Below, piece after piece: positions 40,762-49,006 of a DNA stretch of 64,000 bases (position 1 is the stretch's first letter; every line of letters starts with the position of its first letter). The position numbers and the translations under genes were made by a program. Below the pieces are notes generated by a model. It saw only the letters and a list, made by a program, of their open reading frames with translations. It searched no databases and was not told where the DNA came from. Source of the stretch: DTWD01 sp963662965 (GTDB lineage: Bacteria > Acidobacteriota > Vicinamibacteria > Vicinamibacterales > UBA8438); contig OY759970.1 of NCBI GenBank assembly GCA_963662965.1, forward strand, positions 3,844,001 through 3,908,000, in the 5' to 3' direction.

Positions 40762-40856
40762 GGGACTGACTGCCCCGAGCCCCGTCGCGGTCACTCGCGG
40801 GGCCCCGACGCCCCGCTCCGTTCCCGCGGGGGCGCGCTGTGCGCGCCCTGATCCGG
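40762..40856 (+). repeat. Family A 3'-end repeat between convergent genes
   Basis: GACGGGACTGACTGCCCCGA, GCCCCGTCGCGGTCACTCGC, GGGGCCCC, GCCCCGCTCCGTTCCCGCGG and GGGCGCGCTGTGCGCGCCCT. Plus orientation, starting about 32 bp after the first methyltransferase. Its distal part is also the 3' coding end of the opposite methyltransferase. Confidence 0.72.
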
Positions 40857-41741
40857 CTCCAGTTGCGTGATCGACACGCGCCGAAACGAGCGCCGATCGA
40901 ACGGCAGCACCGTCGCCTGCAGCAGGTGATACAGAGACTTGAGCGCGATCGCGACGCGCACCGGGGCGAGTCGCTCGATCGGATGCAGTTCGGTTGACGC
41001 CGTTGCCCGTGGGCTGATTCCCTCGCCCGCCTCATTCCAACGGGTGACGTAGTCGCTTTGTTGCGGCACCGTGTCGAAGATCGGTTTGACGGCTAGGCGC
41101 TGAGCGACGACGCACAGGTAGGTCGGGCGAAAGGTCCGCAGCTGTACGCGGGCACCAACCACCGCCGGATCCGCGACCTCGTACCACCGTGACGATGACG
41201 TCTCGGTCACGAGAACGCGTCGTACCGCGAAGCCGTTGGACTCCGACAGCACCCGATAGAACAACTCCGGACTGAACTGGTAGAAGCCGTGGCCGGTCAT
41301 GTTGTTCGCGGCCGTGACGGAGAGCAAGTGGCCACCGGGTTGGACCATCTGCATGCAGCTCCGGATCGCCCGGGGAAAGTCGAATACATGCTCGAGCGTG
41401 CCGGCGTCGAGTACCACGGTAAACGCACCGTCGAGATCTGGCGGCACTGGCTGGTTGAGATCGAGGACTCGCGACGCCCCTTCATAGTCGGAGGCATCGA
41501 TCGAGTCGGTGTGCACGGCGCCCAACAGGCGGAGAAACGGCTCGCTGTATCCGCCCGCTTCCTCGAGCAGACGCTTCGCGGTGTCTGTGGAGGTGGTCAT
41601 GCCGAAGGCGGCCAGACGCTGGCGGAGGAGAGACTCGCTGACGTAGAGCCGCTGCCGGCCTATCGTCGCCGTCCGTTCGAACGAGACGCCGAGTTGCCGG
41701 GCCGCGAGCAGGAACTGCGTGCCTTTGTCGTCGAGACCCAT
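40791..41741 (-). CDS. SAM methyltransferase-like protein with repeat-encoded C terminus
   Basis: A 316-residue protein with a degenerate class I methyltransferase core: SRVLDLNQPVPPDLDGAFTV, VVLDAGTLEHVFDFPRAIRS and MVQPGGHLLSVTAANN resemble post-I, II and III motifs, but the glycine-rich motif I is weak. YQFSPELFYRVLSESNGFAV is typical of the type-11 relatives that act on surface sugars. The last 20 residues (after ITQLEPD) are encoded by the family A repeat, so the native end was probably near 40855. It follows the FG-GAP gene by 45 bp on the minus strand. Confidence 0.7.
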   Translation of the reverse strand: MGLDDKGTQFLLAARQLGVSFERTATIGRQRLYVSESLLRQRLAAFGMTTSTDTAKRLLEEAGGYSEPFLRLLGAVHTDSIDASDYEGASRVLDLNQPVPPDLDGAFTVVLDAGTLEHVFDFPRAIRSCMQMVQPGGHLLSVTAANNMTGHGFYQFSPELFYRVLSESNGFAVRRVLVTETSSSRWYEVADPAVVGARVQLRTFRPTYLCVVAQRLAVKPIFDTVPQQSDYVTRWNEAGEGISPRATASTELHPIERLAPVRVAIALKSLYHLLQATVLPFDRRSFRRVSITQLEPDQGAHSAPPRERSGASGPRE

Positions 41742-41786
41742 GCTCCTCGCCGGAGGACCGCGTTCCCGCGTGGCGGCGTCGCGTCC

Positions 41787-43724
41787 TCAGCGCCTGGATC
41801 GATACTGTTCGACGAACACCGCCGCGCTGCCGCCGGTCGATCCATCCACCGTGACAGTCTGGTTCGACGCGACGCTGGAGAGGATGCGCGTGGTGCCATC
41901 GAGGAAGGTTACCATCACGTTGACCATGGTGATGTCGCCGAGCCCCACGTGAATCACCGGGTCATCCTGACCCAGGTATCCGTTGTTGCTCCGGCTTTCC
42001 CGGGTCGCGATTGCCGGTGTGCCGGCCGCCGCCGCGTTGAAGATCGTCACTTTGGCGCCGAAGGCACCGGCCTGGCCCTGGGGCGAGAGCAGCTTGATCT
42101 TGAGCCAGTTGCCGCCGTTCAGCTCGTTCCGGACCAGCCAGTTCCGGCTGCGTTTGACACCGATGGCGAAATCGGGGTCCCCATCGTCATCGACGTCGGC
42201 GAAGGCGATCGCCCGGGGATCGTTGATGCCGCCGACCGGCACCGATGGCCCGGTCGAGAACGTGCCGGCGCCGTCGTTGAGATAGATCAGGTTGTCGCCG
42301 GCGAACGCCAGGTCGACGTCGCCATCGTGGTCGAGGTCGGCGAAGCCGCCCATGTAGCCGTCGATGCTGGTGAAGCTGCGCAGGAATTCGAACGTGCCCG
42401 CCCCGAGATTGCGATACAGGTGGCCGACGGTGTCGCCCGATGAATCGAGGCCGACCAGTAGCGCGTCGAGGTCGGAGTCGTCGTCGATGTCGGCCATCGT
42501 TACGCCGCCGAACGCTCGGTGGGTGATGCCGATCGTGTCGGGATCGACCAGCGAGAACGTGCCGGTCCCGTCGTTGTTCAGGATCACGAGGTCGCCGTCG
42601 CGGTTGCCGGTCATCAGGTCGATGTCGCCATCGCCGTCGTAATCGACGTCGGTCACCCCCTGGCCCGACGGCGCCGTATACGCCGCGCCGCTGGTGATCT
42701 CCGTGAACTGGAGCCCACCGTCGTTGCGGTACAGCTCGTTCCGCTCGCCGGACGGGTCGCCCGATCCCAGCCACCCGTTTACGGCGAAGATATCGAGGTC
42801 GCCGTCGCCGTCCATATCGAAGGTGACGACGCCGCAGGTCCCCTCACTGCGACTCAGGATCGCCGACGGCGTGACGCGGGTGAACGTGCCGCCGTCATTG
42901 CGAAAGACGTCATTGGGAAATCCGGTGCCGGTGGTGCCGTTGACGAGGTCGAAGTCGCCGTCGTTGTCGAGATCGCCAAAGGCGCCGCCGTGCGACCCGG
43001 CGTCAAAATCGTCGATGCCGCGCGCGGCGCCCGACTCGGCGTAGAAACCGCCGCCCTGGGCGACAAAGAACTGGTCGGCGACCGGATCGTTGAAGTTCGT
43101 CGTGATGTACAGGTCCGGCCGCTCGTCCCCGGTCACGTCGGCAAAGGCGGCGCCGTGTCCCCCCAGCGGGATCGACGGCGGGCCGTTGACGCCCGAGGAG
43201 ACGGTGATGTCGGTGAAGCCGAGGGGCCCCGCGGGCGGCGACACGACCGGCGCCGCGGGCATTTCGAAGCTCCACAGGTCGGTCCACGGGCCGACCGCGC
43301 CATCGCGTTCGGCGCGGACGCGCCATTGGTAGACCCGGTCGAATTCCAACGGGCCGCTGAATCCAAACGCCGTGGTCGTCTGTCCGGACGAGACGAGGGT
43401 CGAGACGACCAGCGTCAGCCCGTCCGTCGCGTCGTAGACCTCGAACCGGTGGTCGAACGCCGCCTGAACGTAGCTCCCGCGCGCGTTCGACACGCTCACC
43501 GTGACAGACGACGGGAGCTCGTCGAACTGGGTCCCGTGGACCGGGGTCAGCAGCACCGGCGCGTCCGACTTGAGCGAAATCGCTTGTGCGGACGCGCGCT
43601 GTGGCGTCGTGACCAGCAGGGCGGCGACGAGGATGAGGAGCGACGAGGGGTACACGCGGCGTGCGGTCCGATCGGCGACCAAGTCAGACGGAGTATAAAC
43701 CAGGGAGTTGTGTGCTCTGATCAT
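41787..43724 (-). CDS. FG-GAP/VCBS-repeat secreted protein with ASPIC/UnbV end
   Basis: A 645-residue exported protein. The signal peptide is LLILVAALLVTTPQRASA. Residues 55-155 form an FN3-like module (ending VYQWRVRAERDGAVGPWTDL). From about 170 to 530 there are at least seven FG-GAP/VCBS repeats with Ca-binding loops such as DVTGDERPD, DLDNDGDFD, DMDGDGDLD, DVDYDGDGD and DIDDDSDLD. The end (NGGNWLKIKLLSPQGQAGAF to VTFLDGT) is an ASPIC/UnbV domain. The propeller is probably surface-exposed; there is no catalytic signature. It overlaps the preceding lipoprotein gene by 4 bp. Confidence 0.88.
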   Translation of the reverse strand: MIRAHNSLVYTPSDLVADRTARRVYPSSLLILVAALLVTTPQRASAQAISLKSDAPVLLTPVHGTQFDELPSSVTVSVSNARGSYVQAAFDHRFEVYDATDGLTLVVSTLVSSGQTTTAFGFSGPLEFDRVYQWRVRAERDGAVGPWTDLWSFEMPAAPVVSPPAGPLGFTDITVSSGVNGPPSIPLGGHGAAFADVTGDERPDLYITTNFNDPVADQFFVAQGGGFYAESGAARGIDDFDAGSHGGAFGDLDNDGDFDLVNGTTGTGFPNDVFRNDGGTFTRVTPSAILSRSEGTCGVVTFDMDGDGDLDIFAVNGWLGSGDPSGERNELYRNDGGLQFTEITSGAAYTAPSGQGVTDVDYDGDGDIDLMTGNRDGDLVILNNDGTGTFSLVDPDTIGITHRAFGGVTMADIDDDSDLDALLVGLDSSGDTVGHLYRNLGAGTFEFLRSFTSIDGYMGGFADLDHDGDVDLAFAGDNLIYLNDGAGTFSTGPSVPVGGINDPRAIAFADVDDDGDPDFAIGVKRSRNWLVRNELNGGNWLKIKLLSPQGQAGAFGAKVTIFNAAAAGTPAIATRESRSNNGYLGQDDPVIHVGLGDITMVNVMVTFLDGTTRILSSVASNQTVTVDGSTGGSAAVFVEQYRSRR

Positions 43725-45187
43725 GGCCCGCTGTCGACGTCGTAGTAGAGCGGCAACGTGACGTCATCGACGTCCATGACCAGGCGCCGACCTTCGAGCT
43801 CGTCATGGTCGTCGTACCGCTCCAGCGTCAATCGGTGTGTGGTGTTTATCGGTCGCTCGGCGTCCGGCAACACGTTACCTTCAGCGATCACCCAGTGCGC
43901 CGCGACGATCGTGTCGTCCGAGTAGGTGCCCTCGATGACATCGAGCACCTCGTAGTCGAGCGCGAGAAGCCCTTCCCGGTACGGGGCGATCGACGTCGGC
44001 GTCGGTAGCGGCACCGCGTTGCGCACCCGGACGTCGACCACCACCCGTCGTGACGCGTCGGACAGGTCGGCCGTCTCGGGTGCCGGCGGAGGCATCACGG
44101 CGTCCGCCGCCGGAGCGGCCCCGCTCGGATCGATCCAGGCGTCGGGATAGAAGTCGGCGTGTTCGTTGTCCGTGATCCGGGTCCAGCGTTCGACGGTTCG
44201 GTAGTCTGGTGCGAACTGCCCCAGGTAGATTTCGACCTGCCCGCCGCCCCCTCGGATCTTGTTACTGCCGTCGCCGACGGCGTACGGTCCGGTCATCGTC
44301 ATGAAGCGAGCGTGATTGCTCCACCGCGGGTGGTAGACCTCGTAGCCATCGATCCCCGGCGCCTCGTTGATCGGGATCCGCCAGCGCGCGTCGCTGGTGA
44401 GGTCGACCAGCGTTAGGTTGCGATGCGAACCGTCGAAATACCACGCGAGCCCGGGACCTCCTGGCGCGAGGGCGGTCCAGCAGCCTTCGCCCAGCTTGGA
44501 CCACTGTTGGGTCGTGAGGTCGGCGAGCCCGACGTGGGGCCACGGGAAGACGCCGCTCGCGCTCCGGCCGTCCTGAGACAACTGGAAGTTGTCCTCACTG
44601 ACCGGCGCTTGGTCCCACACCAGCTCGCCGTCCTCCGGGTCGTCGAGACGGTGGCGGCGGACGGTGTGATACGAAATCGCGCGCGTGTCCGCTTCGTCCG
44701 TCCCGCTGTAGACCCACTCGTGGCCGTTCGCCGGATCCCGCCATACCTCGAGCGCGAACCCGTCGGCCAGGCGCCGCAGGCCGGTGCCCTCCCAGTCGAC
44801 GATCCAGACGCTCTTTTCCTGCCGGTTCGAAAATACGACGCGGTCGCCGCCCGGTGTGATCAACGGCTTGACGTAGTTCGACACCACGCCGAGGATGGGA
44901 CGTTCGCCGCGACCGTCGTCGCTGTCGAACCCCATCAAGATCTGCTGCAAGCGGCTGCTGTTGAAGTCGGCACCGTCGCCGTGGTCTTGGACCCAGACGA
45001 CCCGGGTGTGGGCGCTCGGCTGGCCCGCGGGCCGCGGTGTCGCGCCGGGTCCGTTCGGGGCTGCCGTTGCTTCCGTGGCGGCGGCGGGCCGCGCGTGCTC
45101 GGCGCTCAGGTCCGCGCGCTCGCCGCAGCCGACCGCCAGGGTCGCTGACGTTGCGAGCGCCGCGAGCCACGTTTTAGTGGTTCTCAT
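43721..45187 (-). CDS. Propeller-like lipoprotein of unknown function
   Basis: A 488-residue lipoprotein: WLAALATSATLAVGC gives a signal peptide with lipobox AVGC. Ala/Pro linker to residue 60, then a TolB/WD-like fold with PLITPGGDRVVFSNRQEKSV, DEADTRAISYHTVRRHRLDD, RWSNHARFMTMTGPYAVG and similar strands; the last 110 residues form a separate beta domain (VVVDVRVRNAVPLPTPTSIA to the end). No enzyme motif is seen. It overlaps both neighbours by 4 bp, so it is translated with the flippase-like gene and the FG-GAP gene. Confidence 0.7.
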   Translation of the reverse strand: MRTTKTWLAALATSATLAVGCGERADLSAEHARPAAATEATAAPNGPGATPRPAGQPSAHTRVVWVQDHGDGADFNSSRLQQILMGFDSDDGRGERPILGVVSNYVKPLITPGGDRVVFSNRQEKSVWIVDWEGTGLRRLADGFALEVWRDPANGHEWVYSGTDEADTRAISYHTVRRHRLDDPEDGELVWDQAPVSEDNFQLSQDGRSASGVFPWPHVGLADLTTQQWSKLGEGCWTALAPGGPGLAWYFDGSHRNLTLVDLTSDARWRIPINEAPGIDGYEVYHPRWSNHARFMTMTGPYAVGDGSNKIRGGGGQVEIYLGQFAPDYRTVERWTRITDNEHADFYPDAWIDPSGAAPAADAVMPPPAPETADLSDASRRVVVDVRVRNAVPLPTPTSIAPYREGLLALDYEVLDVIEGTYSDDTIVAAHWVIAEGNVLPDAERPINTTHRLTLERYDDHDELEGRRLVMDVDDVTLPLYYDVDSGP

Positions 45188-46125
45188 CCCTGGTGTCCTC
45201 GGGCGCGGAGGTGGAGATAGAGCCCGGGAAGCGTCCCGAGCACGCCGAGCAGCACGACGAGCGTCGATAACGCGAACGACCGCGCGTCCGGTACCCCGGC
45301 CGGACGCAAGAGCCAGACGATCACGCCTTGCGGCACGCCGATGCCGGCGATCGAGATCGGCAGCATGAAGGCCAGCAGGCCAATCGGCATGAAGATTAGA
45401 TAGTAGCCGAGACCGACGTCGAGGCCGAGACCGGTCCCCAGCAGGAAGACCTCAAGGATGCGCAGTCCCTGGACCACGAGCGACTGGCCGAACACGGCCG
45501 CGAGGATGCCGCGACGTTCCCGATATCGCGCCACATGGTCGGCCGTGTCCACCAACCAGTGACCGAGCGTGGTCTGTTGCGTCCGGGTCGGGAGCACCAG
45601 TCGGACCACCCGGTCGGCCCAGAAGGCAGCGGTCGCCATTCCGACCGTCGCCACGCTCAGGCCGGCGACGAGCGGACCGAGGGGCTGAATGTCGTCGGTG
45701 GAGGCGCGGGTGAGGCCGACGACCGCGAGCGTCATCAATGCGGCGATGCCGAGGAGCCGGTCGACCGCCACCGAGGCGAGCGCGCCGCGACCGTCGTCGG
45801 TGTGTCGGGAGAGCGCGTAGGCACGCGTGACGTCGGCCCCGCCGGTCGGCAACGCGGTGCCGATGAAGGACGAGACGAAGAAGATGCGTGCCGTGTCCCA
45901 CACCGAGACGGTGGCGCCGCTCGATCGGAGCAGCACCACCCACCGGCTAATCATCATCGCCCGCGCCCCGGCATCGACCGAGACCGCCGCGAGGAAATAC
46001 CACGGGTCGACCGCGACGAGTACCGCGCCCGCCTCACGCCAGTCGAGCCGCGCGAGGAGGTAGACGAGGACCGCCGCACTGAGGAGCGCTCGGAACCAGA
46101 ACGAGCCGACGATCCTGGTAATCAC
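45184..46125 (-). CDS. LPG-synthase-TM-like (YbhN/AglD) membrane protein
   Basis: A 313-residue protein with about eight membrane helices of the lysylphosphatidylglycerol synthase transmembrane (YbhN/AglD2) family. Signatures are WYFLAAVSVDAGARAMMISR, FFVSSFIGTALPTGGADVTR and AYALSRHTDDGRGALASVAV, with VDRLLGIAALMTLAVVGL following. Such proteins are flippase-like or support glycan-lipid handling. The GTG at 46125 is chosen because upstream in-frame sequence is the antisense or frame-shadow of the preceding gene. It overlaps the next gene by 4 bp and lies 23 bp after the FN3-like lipoprotein gene. Confidence 0.85.
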   Translation of the reverse strand: MITRIVGSFWFRALLSAAVLVYLLARLDWREAGAVLVAVDPWYFLAAVSVDAGARAMMISRWVVLLRSSGATVSVWDTARIFFVSSFIGTALPTGGADVTRAYALSRHTDDGRGALASVAVDRLLGIAALMTLAVVGLTRASTDDIQPLGPLVAGLSVATVGMATAAFWADRVVRLVLPTRTQQTTLGHWLVDTADHVARYRERRGILAAVFGQSLVVQGLRILEVFLLGTGLGLDVGLGYYLIFMPIGLLAFMLPISIAGIGVPQGVIVWLLRPAGVPDARSFALSTLVVLLGVLGTLPGLYLHLRARGHQG

Positions 46126-46148
46126 GAGTCTGGAGCGGCGTCGCGCGG

Positions 46149-47795
46149 CTACCGTGCGGTGATCGCCCCCAGGATGCACTTCGATCCGTCGACAGCGATG
46201 AACGACCCGCCGACCCGACCATGGTCCGCCCACTGGAGCCTGGGGTTCGGCGTGGTCACTCCCGCGGCGATGTCGGTGCTGTGCGGGTTGTTGTCCGACC
46301 CGCCGACGCGATAGGCGATGGTGTCCTTGCCGATCGTGCCGGAGTCGTTTCTGCGGATCCCGTAGTCCCCGTCGATCGTGGCCATGCACTGGGCCGCCTG
46401 GCGGGTGAATTCCGTCGGGTTTGTGTTAAGCAGATTGCCCGTCGCCGCGTGTACGTCCAGCACGATGTCGAGCCGGTTGATCGGCGGGCAGCACTGACCC
46501 TTTCCCGGCGCGGTGGTCGGGCCGGTCGCCTGGTCCGGCGTGAAGAAGTCGTGCGCCGCGGAATAGTTGCCGACCACCGTCGACACGCCCGGCGCCGTCG
46601 CGCCGGGGAGAAAAGCCGTTTTTCCTTGGCCGTCGTTGCGCCCGCGAACACGCCACCAGTAGTGGGTCGACGGCTCGAGGGGCGACAGCAGCGGGATGTT
46701 CGTGTCGCCGCGCGAGCGGGCATGGGTGCCGACCTCCTGCACGACGGTGGTGAACCCGCTATCGGTCGCCACCTGGACCTGGTAGATCACCTCTCCCGTC
46801 TCACCCTCGTTCGTCCCGTTGATCACGTTGAAGTCCGGGAGGAGATTGGCGACGGTTTCGCCGTCGATCGGAAAGGTCGCGGTCGGTACCCCGATGATGA
46901 TGAACGCCGGCGTGAAGAAGTCGTGCGCCGCGGAATAGTTGCCGACCACCGTCGACACGCCCGGCGCCGTCGCGCCGGGGAGAAAAGCCGTTTTTCCTTG
47001 GCCGTCGTTGCGCCCGCGAACACGCCACCAGTAGTGGGTCGACGGCTCGAGGGGCGACAGCAGCGGGATGTTCGTGTCGCCGCGCGAGCGGGCATGGGTA
47101 CCGACCTCCTGCACGACGGTGGTGAACCCGCTATCGGTCGCCACCTGGACCTGGTAGATCACCTCTCCCGTCTCACCCTCGTTCGTCCCGTTTTCCACGT
47201 GGAAGTCCGGGAGGAGGTTGGCGACGGTGATGCCGTCGATCGGATAGGTCGCGGTCGGTACCCCGATGATGATGAACGCCGGTGTCGTAAACGACGCGAA
47301 GGCGGACCACGGCCCGAAGAAGCCATTGAGAACCGGCCGGACCCGCCATTGGTAGCTCGAGCTCCCCTTGAGGTCGCCGGTGGGGTGGAACGACGTCGAA
47401 CCGGTGCCCTGGGCGACGGTGCCGGTCTCCACCAGCGTCATCCCCCCGCCGGTCACGTTGTACAGCGCGAAGACATGGTCGAACGTCGCGTCTTGGTACG
47501 TGCCGCGGGCATTGGTCGCCGTGAGCGGCGGTCTCTTGCTATTGACCTCTTCGTTGTTGATGGGGGACGCTGGGGTCGCCGCCGTCGATTTCAAATTGAC
47601 CGTGTCGGTTCCGAGCGACGCGAGGTCGATGGCGGTCTGAATCTCGCCAATCGCGGCCGGTGCACTGCCAAGCTGCGGCGTCGCGCTCGGCGAGACGGGC
47701 GACGAAGGAGCGTTGTCATCACTACAGCCGAACGACGCGGCGGTCACGCCGACGACACACAAACCGAGGGTAAACACTCGACGACTGAACTTCAC
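46149..47795 (-). CDS. FN3-like repeat lipoprotein with internal tandem duplication
   Basis: A 548-residue lipoprotein. VFTLGLCVVGVTAASFGC is a signal peptide with lipobox SFGC. After a low-complexity linker there are three FN3-like modules: one single (ending YQWRVRPVLNGFFGPW) and two nearly identical 124-residue modules (each with ETGEVIYQVQVATDSGFTTV and STHYWWRVRGRNDG). The C terminus is an unnamed domain starting CCPPINRLDI and containing IGKDTIAYRVGGSDNNP and W-x-DHGRVGG, also present in the broken gene at 36655. Start GTG 47795 is supported by GGAGG about 9 nt upstream. First gene of a five-gene minus-strand cluster. Confidence 0.82.
   Translation of the reverse strand: MKFSRRVFTLGLCVVGVTAASFGCSDDNAPSSPVSPSATPQLGSAPAAIGEIQTAIDLASLGTDTVNLKSTAATPASPINNEEVNSKRPPLTATNARGTYQDATFDHVFALYNVTGGGMTLVETGTVAQGTGSTSFHPTGDLKGSSSYQWRVRPVLNGFFGPWSAFASFTTPAFIIIGVPTATYPIDGITVANLLPDFHVENGTNEGETGEVIYQVQVATDSGFTTVVQEVGTHARSRGDTNIPLLSPLEPSTHYWWRVRGRNDGQGKTAFLPGATAPGVSTVVGNYSAAHDFFTPAFIIIGVPTATFPIDGETVANLLPDFNVINGTNEGETGEVIYQVQVATDSGFTTVVQEVGTHARSRGDTNIPLLSPLEPSTHYWWRVRGRNDGQGKTAFLPGATAPGVSTVVGNYSAAHDFFTPDQATGPTTAPGKGQCCPPINRLDIVLDVHAATGNLLNTNPTEFTRQAAQCMATIDGDYGIRRNDSGTIGKDTIAYRVGGSDNNPHSTDIAAGVTTPNPRLQWADHGRVGGSFIAVDGSKCILGAITAR
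46541..47284 (-). repeat. Tandem 372-bp duplication inside the FN3-like lipoprotein gene
   Basis: Bases 46541-46912 and 46913-47284 are two copies of a 372-bp unit (exactly 124 codons). The first 250 bp of the two units differ at about one position; differences cluster in the last 80 bp. The period equals one FN3-like module, so the frame is kept. The near identity at third codon positions shows a recent duplication or gene conversion. Confidence 0.88.
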
Positions 47796-47947
47796 AGCAA
47801 CAATCCTCCGGCAAGAGGACGGTGGGGGTATCCGCCGGTGCACGACGAGACTCTCTGCTTCACATCCTCAAATACAGAGCCGGCAACAGCGGATGATGTT
47901 ACCCGAAAACCGACGAGTAGGACGAAGACTGTGCGGGACGATGCGTG

Positions 47948-47956
47948 TGCTAGAAT
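47948..47956 (+). promoter_or_regulatory. Possible extended -10 (TGC-TAGAAT) before the 48037 gene
   Basis: TGCTAGAAT has the TGn extension followed by a TATAAT-like hexamer. It lies about 80 nt before the barrel gene start, in a divergent 240-bp gap with an AT-richer segment around 47870-48030. There is no convincing -35. Confidence 0.35.
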
Positions 47957-48036
47957 CGGGCGTTTGTTCGCCTGTTGGAAACGTGTGTCTGATAAGCATG
48001 GATTGGTTGTCTGACGACAGGGGATCAAGAATTGTG

Positions 48037-48804
48037 ATGGGAATCAGGGTAGCCAACGTGATGAAGACCGGGACGCTGCTGGTCGTGGGTCTGCTGATCG
48101 TCGCGGCCACCGACGCGGCGGCGCAGTCGGCATGGACCGATCGTGGCTATATCAACATCAATGGCGCGATTCAGACCGGAGACAGTCGCTTCACGCAAGC
48201 GCTGAGGGAGCCGATATACGGTGAAGAGGCGACGTACAACCTGACGCATGAGTTCAGTGGCGGTGGGATGTTCGATTCCAGTTTTGGTGGTCGCGTGTGG
48301 AGCAACTTTGCCGCCGGGCTCGCGGTCACGGCGTTCAACACGACGAGCAGCCTCACGTTGAACGGCACCGTTCCCCACCCGCTCTTCTTCGATCGTCCAC
48401 GTACCGTGACGAGCCAGCAGGACGTGCTGGATCATCGTCAGCTCGGGTATCACGTTCAGCTCAGCTGGTTCGTGCCGGTGAACGACAAGCTTGACGTTGC
48501 CCTCTTCGGCGGACCGTCGTTCTTCAGCGTCGACCAGCAACTCGCGACGCAGGTGACGGTGGCCGAGAGCGGCGAGCCGTTCGACACCGTGACGGTCAGC
48601 CAGGTGGTGACCCAAAAGGCGAGCGAGAGTGGCACGGGCGGCAACGTCGGCGTTGACGTCACGTACCTGTTCACCGACGTCATCGGTGGCGGCGTCATGC
48701 TGCGCTGGGCCAGCGGCACGGTCGACCTGACGACAGCCGATGGTCCGCAGTCGATCGACGTCGGCGGATTCCAGGTTGGCTTCGGCGCGAGAGTGCGGTT
48801 CTAG
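48037..48804 (+). CDS. Outer-membrane beta-barrel protein, paralogue of the 31646 gene
   Basis: A 255-residue exported protein: GTLLVVGLLIVAATDAAAQ is the signal peptide, then amphipathic strands to the terminal GFGARVRF. Homologous to the barrel at 31646 across its length (shared NDKLDV-LFGGPSFF and VGVDVTYLF blocks and the acidic YGE-A-YN--HE start). ATG 48037 was chosen with AGGGGAT about 10 nt upstream; GTG 48034 and ATG 48061 are alternatives. The TAG stop at 48802-48804 is inside the left arm of the large inverted-repeat element. Confidence 0.82.
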   Translation: MGIRVANVMKTGTLLVVGLLIVAATDAAAQSAWTDRGYININGAIQTGDSRFTQALREPIYGEEATYNLTHEFSGGGMFDSSFGGRVWSNFAAGLAVTAFNTTSSLTLNGTVPHPLFFDRPRTVTSQQDVLDHRQLGYHVQLSWFVPVNDKLDVALFGGPSFFSVDQQLATQVTVAESGEPFDTVTVSQVVTQKASESGTGGNVGVDVTYLFTDVIGGGVMLRWASGTVDLTTADGPQSIDVGGFQVGFGARVRF

Positions 48805-48966
48805 TGGCCTGTCCACGCTGAATCCGTACCGGTCCGTGGCGCGCGGCGCCCGGTTGGCAAGGCGCGACGAGGGAGCAAATTGGGCATTTGTGACCGAGGA
48901 GTAACGCCGCCAAGCGGGATGCCCCGGCCGCGGACCGGTACGGATTCAGCGTGGACAGGCCACTAG
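48801..48966 (+). repeat. Structured inverted-repeat element, member 2 (perfect 36-bp arms)
   Basis: Arms 48801-48836 and 48931-48966 are perfectly complementary over 36 bp, beginning and ending CTAG. Inside are a 10-bp stem with one G-G mismatch (48849-48858 with 48909-48918), an AA bulge (48859-48860), a GGCG/CGCC stem (48861-48864 with 48905-48908) and a central hairpin CAAAT-TGGGC-ATTTG (48876-48890). The core shares GCAAGGCG, GGGAG, GACCGA, AACGCCGC and GCGGGATGC with 18501-18658. The left arm contains the TAG stop of the barrel gene. CTAG at both ends could be a 4-bp target duplication. Confidence 0.88.
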
Positions 48967-49006
48967 TCGAACACCGACCGCACACGCCGCCGCGGGGGGA
49001 CCGGAC

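Noticed and set aside
46221..48014. A 597-codon plus-strand frame with two identical repeats
   Set aside because: It mirrors the tandem duplication of the minus-strand lipoprotein gene. The minus frame has a signal peptide, lipobox and FN3-like modules.
48801..48966. Intrinsic transcription terminator
   Set aside because: The stem is far longer than usual terminators, the loop region is 94 nt and structured, and there is no U-run after the right arm. It may still affect transcript ends, but a simple terminator does not explain the shared core.
48801..48966. Complete insertion sequence or prophage
   Set aside because: No transposase, integrase or phage structural gene is present anywhere in the window; the repeats are all non-coding.
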